Shown piece by piece: positions 21,756 through 32,977 of a DNA stretch of 64,000 bases (the stretch's first letter is position 1; every line of letters begins with the position of its first letter). A program made the translations under genes and the position numbers. The notes under the pieces were generated by a model. It ran no database searches. It was not told the DNA's origin and saw only the letters and a program-made list of their open reading frames with translations. The stretch comes from Pelomyxa schiedti (taxonomy: Eukaryota > Evosea > Pelobiontida > Pelomyxidae): positions 9,954-73,953 of the forward strand of contig JAHLWZ010000179.1 in the NCBI GenBank assembly GCA_020536535.1, given 5' to 3'.

Positions 21756-23847
21756 TGGTAGCGGCTGAATTCATGGCAAATTCCGTCGAGAATGACCTGT
21801 GGTGACACTGGGCGGCTGGAATCAACAGTTGCAGAGGCATATACAAGGCCTGAGTGTGAGGTAATGCCCACTCCAATTGGAGCTGTACCAACTGAGGGGA
21901 CAAACCCCACTGTGTGCATCACTTTCTTGCCAGCAAAGTAGAACTGTGTAGGGGGATGAATTATTAGTTTTTATGACTGCGGAGTGAATTCTAACCTGGG
22001 AAGTGGGACCAGATATGGTTGTAAAACACAGGCTGAACTTGGAGAAGTACGCGGACATCAAAAGCTTGAACATTTGAAGAGGAGCTAGGCCAGAGATGTG
22101 ATGAGCAAGTAAATTCCCCAATGCCTCTCCCTTCTTTTTCTTTTCCACGACTCTGTTTGATTGTCACTCCTGGAACATGGGAAGTGGATGAAACACACTT
22201 GGCTAGAATCTTATTCTTTGAAGAGAGGTCCTCATTTGAGACTGGCAGATCAACAAACATGACTCCAATTTGGTTTCCCCAGGCAACTTCCCCAGGCTTT
22301 AACTCTGGGCGCAGGTTTCCAGCGAATCCAACACGAACGCTTTTCACTGATGCAAGGCTGTTGGGTCTAACTGCTTCAATGGCATCACCAATTCCACGTG
22401 TAGTACAGGAAAGAACCTAAGAAATTGTAAGAGTTTTGACTAAGTAATTTGAGCTCTACAATTGAGTTGAAAGTTCCACCCCATTGTTTTCCTATTGATT
22501 TGATTTCGTCAACAGTACCCAAGTATCTCCAGGCTACATTCTTTCTTCCTATTTGAAAACTAAGTTCGATTGGTTTTCTGCTGGAGTCATACCAGACAGA
22601 GGACCAACTCTCAGCACTGTGTTATCAGGGAGTGCAATAAGTTGCAGCAATAACTGGAAGAAGACGTATAAAAATGCAGCAATGCTCTTTGGACGTGGTT
22701 TAGAGGTTTTGTTGGCAAAGGTAACATCCTCAGCAGAAGCATCCAATTTAATGGGGCTTCTAGAAGGAATGAGTATAGTATAGAGAAGCAGTAAAGATAT
22801 ACCCAGGAGGGCAAAACGGATCTTTATCAAAAATTTGTGCAACTTGAAAAAACCCTATACCATCCACAAGGCAGTGGTGAGCTTTGACTAGAAGTGCCCA
22901 CCCTACTGGCTTCCCATCTTTCCAGACATAGTTATCAAAAAAGCGAACCTTGACGTGGTGAGAGCAAGCTCTTATGAAAGGAGACTTCACTAACCTGCCA
23001 TAGTGGCTTGGATTCATCCAAATGTGAAGAGAGAGCTTCGGCAACACTGTCATTGAAGTGTTCTTCATTAGGACCGTCTAGGGAACAATTAATAAGCCAA
23101 CGCAACTCTAAGTCCCTACCGAAACGTTCATAGGAAAGGTGATAATCCATGTCAATTTCATTTGGCTTCTGGAAAAAAGGCATGGCGGATCGTCTTGAAT
23201 GTAGTACATGACTGAATCTAAGGATATTTTCGTTAGGAGTATTGGAGTCAGAACTACGAAACAAAACCTATCATGGGAAAGAATTCTGGCCCTAAGGACT
23301 AACTCCACATCTTCTTTGCTAACGCTTCCCTCGCCAAAGACAATACCCTAGAGTATAGTCAAAAACTTACTAGCACCTCCAACCCCGAAATAGGGACTAC
23401 ATACTGCCACCAGTGGAGGATTGGACTTGTATTTTCCCAAGTTGTACCATACATTATCAGGCAGGCCGAGAAAGTCCGCTCCTCTTGGTACTCTAGATTT
23501 TGAACCATTAGTTCCATCTATTTAAACAGTAGAAGGAAGGAGCGAGGGACATACTTTTTCCACCACCAACAACAGAGTACCAGAGCAATAGGGAGAGCCC
23601 AGTAAGGCAACACAGCAGCCATCACAGCCCACCACAATGGACTGGGCCTCCCACACACCCCCCCACTCACTCGATACACCATCGCGCACCATACCACCCT
23701 CACCACTGCCTCTCTCGCCCACCCCCACCCCTCGTCTCCCATCATTGCAATTGCCGGCAACGATGAGTCATCATAGGGCGACGGCGAGGTGCTGTATAGT
23801 CCCATGGCTGGAAGGCCATCGGTTCCACTGTTGAAATGTAAGCTCAT
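21731..23847 (-). CDS. wax ester synthase/diacylglycerol acyltransferase (WS/DGAT)
   Basis: Acyl-CoA-dependent acyltransferase making wax esters or triacylglycerol. Eleven exons close in phase: 23555-23847, 23405-23492, 23268-23347, 23120-23217, 22995-23077, 22803-22948, 22593-22759, 22460-22548, 22199-22416, 21996-22152, 21731-21943 (about 543 residues). An N-terminal TM region (AVMAAVLPYWALPIALVLCC) precedes the catalytic HHxxxDG motif (KAHHCLVDGIGFF), then SSHLDESKPLWQ upstream and LSG-RKNVAWRYLGTVDEIK downstream. The DUF1298-type C-domain (GNQIGVMFVDLP, TTISGPTSQFYFAGKKV) is complete. The family is best known from bacteria and plants. The ATG at 23847 is one of several in-frame candidates. 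Confidence 0.9.
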
Positions 23848-24221
23848 ACTGCTAGGTGTAGTAATAAATATGTTATTATGTAAAATAAAGCAAATTGCAC
23901 TGTTCTTGTGTGCCTGGGGTCTTCTGTTGATACTTTTCAACGAAACACCAGAGGAGAAAGAACAGTTTTTCTCTCTTGCGTTATCCAGAGAAATCAACAA
24001 GAGGCCTGGGCCAAAAAAAGAACACTCAGAGATGAAAGCAGTCAGTCGAGGTGCTCCTCGTCCTTTGTTCGATCCAAAAATTCTCATCAGGACAAAATGC
24101 ACGAGCGTGTATCTCAATGTCGACCTCGAGTGGTTGTAAAAAGAAAACTATGGGATTGTTTGGAACCAAGGATTTTATTGTTTCTTCTTGACAGTGAGAG
24201 TGCCTGAGGTGTGGTAGGAGG

Positions 24222-26846
24222 TCAGAAGTGGGATACAATAAATACCCAGGAACCAGACAGAGGATTGTAGGACTTTAGGGTGGCTCCAAACTGTTGTGTG
24301 GATCTGGCTAGCTTCCTTGCATAGGAGTTGGAATGTGCTGGGTCACTTGGTAGGCATCCCTCAAGGGTGACTTCAGCCTCGCGGTTCAATCCAAAGCCAA
24401 TGGGAGGTTTGCGAGAGCCGGGGTAGAGAGTAACTTTGTGAGGCTCAAACACAACTGTTGCACATAAATCGAGTCCTGTGATGTCAATGTCTGGTCCACT
24501 GAATACGACGCGGCCACTACCCTTCTTTCCTATCTCAAAAGTGGAAAGGTGCTCGAGCTCGTCGGGTGTCATCCTATTCAGCTCATCAACAGGGGGAATA
24601 GTGTAGTACTCTGGGGATAGTGTGAACTTGTGCTGGAGGGGTTCATTTTCTTCTTCGTGGCTAGGTGAAAATGGTGGAGGGGAGTTAGGAATTAGAGTGG
24701 GCTTGATTGCTACTGGTGTAGAAGTAGGCTGTGACATATTGCTGGGTGTTGTGGTCTCTATGGATTTCATGGGGGTAGCTCTGGGGAGGGGAGAAGCTAT
24801 AATCTGTTCACGGGTGCTGCTTTTTGGTATGATTGGAGAAAGCGTTGACAACATCTGCGGTGTCTGAGTGATTTGCTGATTTGTGGATGTACTCAGGTCG
24901 AATCGAACTGTCTTTTCGGGAGTTGACTTTTGGGAAAGTGGAGTTGCAGGTAATTTAGAGAATGTCTCCTTTCCAAGACTTGCTGTTGTGTTACTTTTCA
25001 TTTGGGAAGGAGTCCGATATGGGTTCTGTGACGATGGTGGGATTACTTGGCGTCGACTTCTTGTAGGAAGACGATACGGGCTTGGTGAAACTGGGACATC
25101 ACTGAGAACACTGAAACGAGGGTGCACTACAACTGTGAAAAGGGTACAAGGGAGGAATCAATACCTTGAAGCGGGGAAGGTGCCAGGGTTGCATAAGAGT
25201 ATTGTGTCTGTTGAAAGGGTTGATTTGTTTGTGACTTAGGAATATTTGCAGCCAAATCCTTAAATCCCGGAATGGACCCATAAGGAGTGTTTGATGCAGT
25301 TGAAACACTAGGAGGGGCGTTGTGAAGCTGGGTGGGTGGTGCAGGCAGAGTGAGAGCTACGTTCGCATTTTGTTCTGGTTACCGTGAAAATACAAACAAG
25401 TATGGAAGGAAGATTTACCTTGTTGTGAGGCAGTGTTTATTGGAGTAGCGGAAAATTGGAACTGTGTTTGAGTTGGTTGTTGGAGTTGAGGTTGTATCTG
25501 AGTTTGTGGTTGGACCTGAAACTGGAACTGTGGTTGTGGTTGTGGTTGTGGTTGTGGTTGTGACTGTGGTTGCGGCTGCGGTTGTGTCTGCTGTAATTGT
25601 GGTTGAAACTGCAGCTGTGTCTGTGGTTGCGGCTGAAACTGCAGTTGTGGTGGTGGTTGCGCTGCCGGCAGTTGTGGTTGGAACTGGAACTGCTGTGGTT
25701 GAGTTTGAGGTGATTGCTGCGGAACCTGTTGCTGTGGCTGTGGCAAAAATGATATCTGTTGAGATGGGGTGGGGGCTTGCTGTGAAGGGGTAGGTGTAAA
25801 AGAGAATAAGCCTGGCTGAGCTTGTGTTTGTGGTGGCTGAGAAAACTGCGTGGAGGGCACTTGTGAAGGTGTGCTTGTGGTATTAGTCGAAAAGGAAAAT
25901 GCGGTAGAAGGTGGAGGAAAAGTTGAAGATGTGGATGGGGTTATTTGAGGTGCTGTAGGTGTCTGTGCTGAGGGAGGAAAGGAAAAAGGTGTAGCTGGTG
26001 GCTGGGTAACTGGAGTCGAGGTAGGCCTGCAGTTGATCGGACCGAAATAAAGTGAACTCGAAAAAAGGCATGTAGGAGGAGAAAATACATTGCTGAGCTT
26101 TTACAGTGGTCCCAACGGTGTTCTTCAAAACATTGTGACTTGTATGGCTCCATGGCAGTAAAGGACATTAGAAGGGTGTCAGGGTCTGCCCTTGTTGGCT
26201 CAAAGGGCTTCTTGACAGTTCTGAATGATAACAACAATAAGTAAATTACAAAAAACAAGAAGAAGAAAGAAAAGGAAAAAAGACATACGCTTGAGCAAGG
26301 GGACGACTGAAAGATTGCTGTTGGCTTTGTGATAGAGAGCTACCAGTAGGTTGCTGGACACCAAACCCCTGGAATTGTGACAGCGTCGGCTGTGTCTGTT
26401 GTGGCTGTGCCTGCACATTTGCAAACTGAAACGGCATCCCTTGCTGCTGCTGCTGCTGCTGCATAGAAGTGGTACCAGTGGTTCCCCCCCCAAAAGGCGA
26501 CGCCACCCCTCCGCCTCCCGTGAACGAGAACGCCTGCGGCTGCGCTTGTGGTTGTGCCTGTGGCTGCGTCGACGGGGCTGGTGTGCCAAAGGAGAAGGGG
26601 TTCCCGGGGGGGGGCAGTGGCGCCAGGCGGGGCGGCGGTGGCTACGGAGGGAGAGGGCGAGGGCAGGCCGAAGCTGAAGGGGCTGGCGGGCGGGGGTGCC
26701 ATGGTCTGCGGGGGGGCCAGCGCCTGCGCCGCAGTAGGGGGGACGGTGGCGGGTCCTGGGGCGCCGAACGAGAACATGGGCGGGGGTGCAGTGCTGCTTG
26801 TGCTGGTGCTGGTGCTGGCAGTGGGTGTTCCAAATACAAATGCCAT
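24222..26846 (-). CDS. NUP98: nucleoporin Nup98
   Basis: FG nucleoporin of the nuclear pore. Exons 26289-26846, 26089-26220, 25419-26026, 25165-25374, 24222-25132 give about 805 residues. The N-terminus has FSFG/FG motifs (MAFVFGTPT, PPMFSFGAPG, SPFGGGTTG). The GLEBS motif that binds Gle2/Rae1 follows (MSFTAMEPYKSQCFEEHRWD), then Gln/Pro-rich FG linkers and the C-terminal autoproteolytic-type fold (SPEYYTIPPVDELNRM, KKGSGRVVFSGPDIDIT, NREAEVTLEGCLP, GSWVFIVSHF). The protein stops right after HF, where autocleavage normally occurs before Ser. A run of nine G (26606-26614, + strand) breaks the frame inside exon 1. Removing one base restores FSFG reading on both sides and the intron phase. Confidence 0.93.
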
Positions 26847-26920
26847 TCGCGGGTCGCTCCCTGACCTCTTTAATGGTCTTTTGTTTCTGTTGTGTCTTTT
26901 TTTTTCAAGACTCAGGTTTT

Positions 26921-28600
26921 TTACAGGGAGAGGGTGAGGGCTTGTCCTTTGCGAGTGACAGCTACGAAAGCTGAGGTGTCGGTGCTAGGGAGGGTGAGGA
27001 AAACTGTGTCTAGTGTGAATCGCTTGTGACAGAGTGCGGCGCCAGTGGAAAGCTGGAAAACATTGAGGTACCCAGCCCTGTGTGCTAGTTTAGAGATATT
27101 GTCGTGGGAGAATGGTTACTTGGTGATAACAAATGCCATTTCTTGCTTGCATACCTTAGCCATAGGTCAAGGTGGGAAAAAGGAACGCAAAAGGAGAGCG
27201 TACCTGTACGCCAACAGGGAAATCGTAGGTATCAGAAGTGTACTGGAACTCCAGCATCTTTCTAGGAAAGGGATTTGAAGGATCCCCAGGAACCAGGTCT
27301 AGGATGTAAAGAAAGCCATCACTGAACTTCCTTTGTGTAAAAAGAAACAGAACGCTTGGTACAGTCACTCCAGGAACTCTGTTAAAGAGACGAAAAATCA
27401 GATGTAGTAAAAGGGGAAAGACTTACTTGCACTCCGTAAAGCAGGCAGCATGAGCTTCGATAAATTGGCTAGCTCCTTTTGTGATAGAATGCAACTGTGA
27501 ACAGCCAACGATTTGTGTTCCCTGTTGGGAGAAATTATGTGATTTTTGTTTCTGAAAAGGAGGCTGAGTACCGAACTTTTAATCCCCACAAGAATTAACC
27601 AATCCCCCGAGGGATCCCGTCGGTAGTTTATTATTTGGGCATCATCAAGGTTCGGTAACCTCTCAAACACCACTGTTGGGTGACTTCCTATCACCAGGTA
27701 AATGCTAGATTATAGCTCACCAAAGTTACTTTACACACTATCTATCTGCCAGTGATAAACAGTCGTTGACGTGACAAGTGCCAGGCATTTATTTGAAATC
27801 CACTTCCAGAAAACGATGTGTCTAGGCATCTTATACTCTTTGATGAGAGTTACGTCATCCATGTCATACACTTGAAGTGTTCTGCCAGCTGATCCCGGGT
27901 TAAAAAAAAGATAGTTGCACACAGTGCATCCAAGGTGGTAGAGGGTAATAAGATTTGTTTTAGGTGTGCCTGTTTACGTGAGGAGTGCCTCTCAGGTGGT
28001 TCCGTGAGTAAAGGCTTATCATCTGGCATCATGCATCCTTTCTCACCATTGGAGAATCGGCCTGTGTGTACATTTGTTTGTGGAAGTTTGATATTTATCA
28101 ATTCAGTCATGTTTGTATAAATTGTACCTGAAATTACAAGTAAGCTCCGATCCGGGGATACAATGGCTGCATTAGCAGTGGTAGAAATTTTTAGAACACC
28201 ATCTCGAGCTGAAGGGGAAGTGGCGGAAGCTGTTGTGGTGTTTGTAGGAGGGGGTGCCGCTGTCTCCACATCAACAATAGTTACGGTGTTAGTGCTGGGT
28301 GCTTTTTCACAAATGCAAATGTGTTTGTCAGACTCCATAGTCAGAGCCGTGACAGCAAAATATTCAGGATTTATCCCTAAAGGCCCTAACTAGTGTTCAA
28401 ACGTGAGACAACCTGAAGGGGAAAAAGGTGTGGATCACATTAATAAGTTCTTTGCACGTAACAGACACCGTAGCCCCACAACCGCGACTATTTGTAGTGA
28501 CAGTTGTAGATCTCTCAACCGCCCCTGGCGAACTCCTCCTCGACCGCTCCGCTGCCCCCGGCGAACTCTTCCTCATTCGGTTTTTCTGGAAATCTGCCAT
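26921..28600 (-). CDS. stand-alone clathrin heavy-chain N-terminal propeller protein
   Basis: Eight exons close in phase: 28439-28600, 27921-28389, 27739-27888, 27572-27687, 27427-27521, 27204-27378, 27120-27154, 26921-27077 (about 452 residues). After a basic Ser-rich N-tail come the heavy-chain propeller hallmarks in order: LGINPEYFAV, TMESDKHICICEKA, GRTLQVYDMDDVTL, FWKWISNKCLALVT, TTVYHWQID, AQIINYRRDPSGDWLILVGI, QFIEAHAACF, GFLYILDLVPGDP, PFPRKM, DFPVGVQV, MAFVITKAGYLNVF and VTRKGQALTLSL. It then stops. The linker and the alpha-solenoid leg are absent, so it cannot form a triskelion leg but could bind clathrin-box peptides. An insert of about 90 residues lies after VDVETAA. An upstream ATG at 28678 is an alternative start. 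Confidence 0.9.
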
Positions 28601-28793
28601 CTGCGTTTGATGGTTTTCGAACCACAACGATTGAATGTTGCACGTGGAGGCTATTACACGGAATGCCTCACCACTCATTTACCCTGCGTGGTTCCCTTGA
28701 AAAAAGAGGGGGAAAAAAAGATGAAATTATGAAGGAAGGAACTTCTCTTTGTACACCAAATTACCGTTACACTCCCACACAACCGGGGAGGCA

Positions 28794-29676
28794 CTACAAT
28801 AGTCCTGAGTTTGCAGCCTGTACAAGGTGGTGCCCAAGTTCATCAAAGAGTTGTTTAATGTTTTGGCCTGTCTTTGCACTGCATTCCATGAAAATTGGTG
28901 ACTGTGCCCCGCTTTGGGCCAGTTGCCGAACATATTCCTGGGCAGTTGCTGTTGGTACAACACGGTGATCCGCCAAATCAAGTTTGTTTCCAGCTATGGC
29001 CAGAATGATATTTGGTTGTGCCCGCACTTTAAGTTCATCAACCCATCGTTGCATAACTTCATAGGAATCCTAACACAAAGGTAAGTTCGATGGAACTAAA
29101 CATTGAGAAATGCACACCGCACTGGTGATGTCGTACACTGGCCAAAATAAGTTAATTCGGAAAAGGATTGAAAGCTAAACATACCGACAATTGCGGCAGA
29201 CGCTCCTCTAAAGTACATAGGTGTCAAAGAGCGGTACCTTTCCTGCCCAGCAGTGTCCCATATCTTAGTGACTGTGAGATAAATAAAAGAGTAACAATTA
29301 AAAAAAAAAGACCGAAAGGCAGTACCTCGAGCTTTACATCCCTATCATCAACTGGGACCCTGTGTACTTGAAACGACGCTCTTTGAAAAGTTAATTTGCA
29401 AGGAAAAAGAAAGGAAAAGCACTCTACCCAATAGTTGGTGTAGTTTTTTCGTAATCGTTTCGGCACAGTCTCTCCACAATACATGTCTTTCCAGTGTTGC
29501 TGTCGCCAACCAGAACAAGTTTAACTCCTTTTTCCAGAACCACGGGTCGTTTCTCCCCGACACGCACACCTGAAGTCGTTGTTGGTTCATCATTATGGGA
29601 TGAGTGAAGTACCCTGCGCGTGTTTGTCCTTGAGTTGCTGCTGTTTCTTCGCCTTGTTGCCGTTACAGAACCCCAT
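28794..29676 (-). CDS. Rab5-family GTPase of ARA6/RabF1 type (N-myristoylated, no C-terminal Cys)
   Basis: Early-endosomal small GTPase. Six exons close in phase: 29613-29676, 29428-29569, 29326-29380, 29185-29263, 29118-29137, 28794-29069 (about 211 residues). Motifs in order: P-loop VGDSNTGKT, switch [20 protein letters not shown] (Rab5-like), switch [39 protein letters not shown]. The N-terminus [11 protein letters not shown] has Gly2 for myristoylation and Cys4 for palmitoylation. The C-terminus ends AANSGLL without the usual prenylated cysteines. This combination defines plant ARA6-type Rab5 proteins. It presumably sits on endosomes or plasma membrane with a role distinct from prenylated Rab5. 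Confidence 0.92.
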
Positions 29677-29935
29677 CGCGATCTCTTGTTTATTTGGTTT
29701 TTTAATTAAGTTTTTCCTTTGTTAACGGTTGGGATATTTTGCTTGAATCTGATTCAGGTTCAGTTTTCATTACGCCCCGGGTTGCCATTCTGGACAATCT
29801 GACACCCGAACTTTGAAGTTCAGAGTTTGAGGAACGTTGAGAAGAAGGAAAGTCAATTCTTTGCAATGTACAGTTACAGTCCGGTACTGTGAAGTAAATG
29901 GCTTCGAAGCCTCGGAATTGATTGTGAGGGACGCC

Positions 29936-32898
29936 CTAGTAGCCCAGCTTGATGATTTTTATCAACAGCGCGGCATTGTTGGCGTTGATTGCCTCACGGG
30001 ACGCTGCTGTGATTCTCTTTTTGGGAGGACCAACTTGGAAATTCATGGTTGGTGTTGTGAGGTAAACAAATGTACAGAGCAAACCTCGGAGATTGGCAGC
30101 GTGTTGAACAAGCAAATTCAAATCTTTGAGTGCAGAGAGAAGAGCGTTGTAGTTTGACTCACGTTTGCGGTATTCCCTTATTAAGTCTTCATTGACTTCA
30201 AATAAACTGCTGTAAGCTTCTTTGGTCCGTTTCCTGTATTTCATTCGGTCAGTTAGAAAGGGACTGGATTGTGTGTGAGTTTCTCCACATTTCATTTAGA
30301 AGCCTGCTGTCCTCGGCCTGTATTAACAATGCTTTGATGAGAGTTGCACTTTCCGCCATTTCAGCTGTTAGCTTCACCCTAACTTGGAAAAGTAAGCCGT
30401 AGAAGTATTTGGAACAAAAAGTCACTTCTGACCTGCTTGGTATTCTTCAACCTTCTGGAGTGCTCTACGGTATTGCTCTAAGGAACCAAAGGTTTAAAAA
30501 CAAAAAACCGTTGATTGCTAGAAACCAGTAATTTCATCAGACATTGTTGCAGTTGATTCCAGAGAAGTGACATTTAGGAAGGAGCAAAGATCTTGAATAA
30601 GAGCACCTGCCAGGGCAATATCATCCGATTTCAGGGTCACCTGTCAGTCCTCAAAATTTGGAAATTCCCAATGCAAATTACCCTCCCGTCAACTACTATA
30701 AGTCGTAGTGGAGTATTATCCCTTAAGTGTACAAAGGACATATCAATAGAACTTGGTGCACTGTGCGGTGATTCAATTAAGAAACTCTGCTGGAGCCACA
30801 GCCAGAACTGAGGATGATTAGTTGAGAATGGGAGGTTTGCATTTACCCTATTCACACGCTCCTGTATCTGGAACTCGACCACTGAGACAGGTTCTTTAAC
30901 CTTTGCACTAGATGTAGGAGCAAACATTGAAAACTTTGGTATTCGTTGAACTAAATCTATAACAATGTACTGCTCTCTTTGAGAGTGTTAGACTCTTGTA
31001 GGGGGAAAAAAAAAATTACATACGCATTTCTATGACCCACAAGAAGTTTGATATTCAAATCTTCTGTTGAATCTTTTGGAGGCTGCAAGGGTACGACGGC
31101 GCTTATGCATGGCTCCTTGAAATGCCTGCACGGGAAAAGTTATATATAAGTTTTCGTCGTTTCACTTACACAGTCAATCATTCTTAACACAACTAAACGC
31201 ACACAAATTGGTTGCCTGAAGGGAAGACTGTTTCTGAGAAAAGTAAAAGCCCATGTATTAATAGGCGGTCATCAGAACTGTTAATTCCAACTTCAAGCTG
31301 GATGCATTGGACACCAAACGTCAATTTACACAAAGTGCGTATGGGTGGTATGGCGTTTTGGGTAGAACTAGTGCTAGAAGAACCCGCAGCAGCATCTTCG
31401 TAACTCTTCAACTGGGATAGTAGTTGCTGTATACAGTGATGTGCTTAACAGATCTGGTTGGAAAAGAGTCTTACTCACTTGCCGTTTTTGATTAAGTTCG
31501 ATCAAGGACTCTTCAATTTGCGTTCTTTCAATGGATCCGCCTTGGGCATCTCGAGAAAGTGGAGTGTATCCTCTAACTTGTGGGGAAACGGTGAGTGTAT
31601 ATTAATCAAGAAGATGCATGCAGACCTTCACCACTTTGTGAGCAAACAATTAGTTCCTCTGTTCCTGTCATCCTATAGTCTGCAGATAAGACAGCAGCAA
31701 TGGGTGAATCCAAAGTATCTTTGAACACCAAGTCTCCAGTACGATCAGAGCGTACTTCAAAGCGACCATTTGTCCACCCTGATACCAGCTCTGCGACACC
31801 ATCTTGATCAAAGTCCATTCTGATGTAGTGTTACAGCAAACAGATTTGACAGCTACTATTGACCCGCAAAGAGAAACTGGTTTATGTCTTGACTTGACCC
31901 TCCATATTCTCTTTGTTTTATCGTAGAGGCCAACAATTCCATTGGAAAGTGAAAACCTTTCATAGTGATCAAAAAAGGTGCCGAAAGAAGAAGAATTACC
32001 CAAAATGAGATCCGTAAAGGGGGCATAACCCTGTTACCACATTTGATTCGTTAACTTCAGCTAGCAATTCAGATGTGGAGGAGAAAGCTCGAATGTCAAA
32101 ATCTTCACTCCCCACAATGAGCTCATTTGTTCCATCCTTCCTTGAGTTAAAACATAAAAAGACTGAGATATAAGTCCAAAAAAGTACTCACAGAATTGAA
32201 ATCCAAGACACCCATGCTTGTTACATTATCACCAGTTACAGTGAAAAATTGTTCTTCACCAGTCCCATCGAATCCCTGAATGTTACAGTTCCCTCCAACA
32301 ATAGCTTGTTGTACATTGCTTTCACCCAGAGTTCCCATACAAATCTTGGTAAAACGTGTTTGAACGAAGAGAAATTTGGTGTTGTTGACTATATTCATCA
32401 TACCACATTTACACCGTCATCAACTTCCTTAAAGAATATGTCCTGGTTCCGTTCAACATCAAACCTAGAAGGAAATTTACAAAAAAATAGTAAGTAATAA
32501 GAGTAATGGAGCTATACAAGTCCCTAAACAAGAACATACGCAAGAAGATTACTTGGTGTCCCAACCAACAAAACGTCGTGAGCAGGTTCTTTGCCCGAAC
32601 CACCCAGTTTTGCAAAGCACCCAGAAGCAAGAGCAGTCACTTTCTCGTTTACATTGAGGAACCTGAATTGGTTCCCCATTGTGTTTATTGCCACAGTACC
32701 AGCTGGTGCAACAAACGGTGTATGAACAAATACCTTCCCTCCTGTAGTACTGCACGCCAACGAAGGGTGTACTCCATCAACTAGTTTGTTGGGGTGTAGT
32801 TGAGTTTAATCCGTATGTACGAAATCCATACATTTGCCAATGGTCGCTCTTCCTGGTTGAATGCTGGTGTTGAGGTGAAGGGTAAACGACGGCAACAT
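29936..32898 (-). CDS. BBS2: BBSome subunit BBS2
   Basis: Subunit of the BBSome, the coat that moves membrane proteins in and out of cilia. About 17 exons: 32832-32898, 32540-32780, 32404-32464, 32192-32344, 32000-32136, 31864-31956, 31626-31819, 31479-31576, 31203-31426, 31024-31125, 30847-30976, 30682-30807, then several between 30640 and 29936. The N-terminus MLPSFTLHLNTSIQPG and DGVHPSLACSTTGGKVFVH start the propeller. VGSEDFDIRAF, LSNGIVGLYDKTKRIWRVKS and FDQDGVAELVSGWTNGRFEV follow, with a coiled coil (IEESLIELNQKRQQ). Then come PPKDSTEDLNIKLLVGHRN, the GAE-like part (LKSDDIALAGALIQDL), and the C-terminal helices ending VGPPKKRITAASREAI and LLIKIIKLGY. Length and order match full BBS2. 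It implies a ciliated life stage. Confidence 0.95.
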
Positions 32899-32977
32899 CC
32901 TACTGTGGTTGTTGCCGACAATAAAACGGAACAAAAAGCAAACCAAAACCGGTTGCACAGAAAATCGTATCCGGGGC
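32899..32977. promoter_or_regulatory. 79-bp bidirectional promoter region
   Basis: Separates the start codons of BBS2 (-) and the 43-residue membrane protein (+). Any promoter for both genes must lie here or inside the genes. No defined motif recognised. Confidence 0.3.

Noticed and set aside
22949-22994. A 22-nt intron in the WS/DGAT gene
   Set aside because: A 46-49-nt intron ending in CAAG before VRFFDNY fits the frame equally and has normal length.
25464-25793. Plus-strand Val-rich open frame opposite Nup98
   Set aside because: It is the antisense of CAR/CAG-rich Gln codons. Val/Ala repeats are a known shadow of poly-Gln DNA.
30977-31023. Frameshift in BBS2 after LLVGHRNA
   Set aside because: Using the acceptor CAAAG before EQYIVIDLVQ closes the phase and matches BBS2, so no indel is needed.
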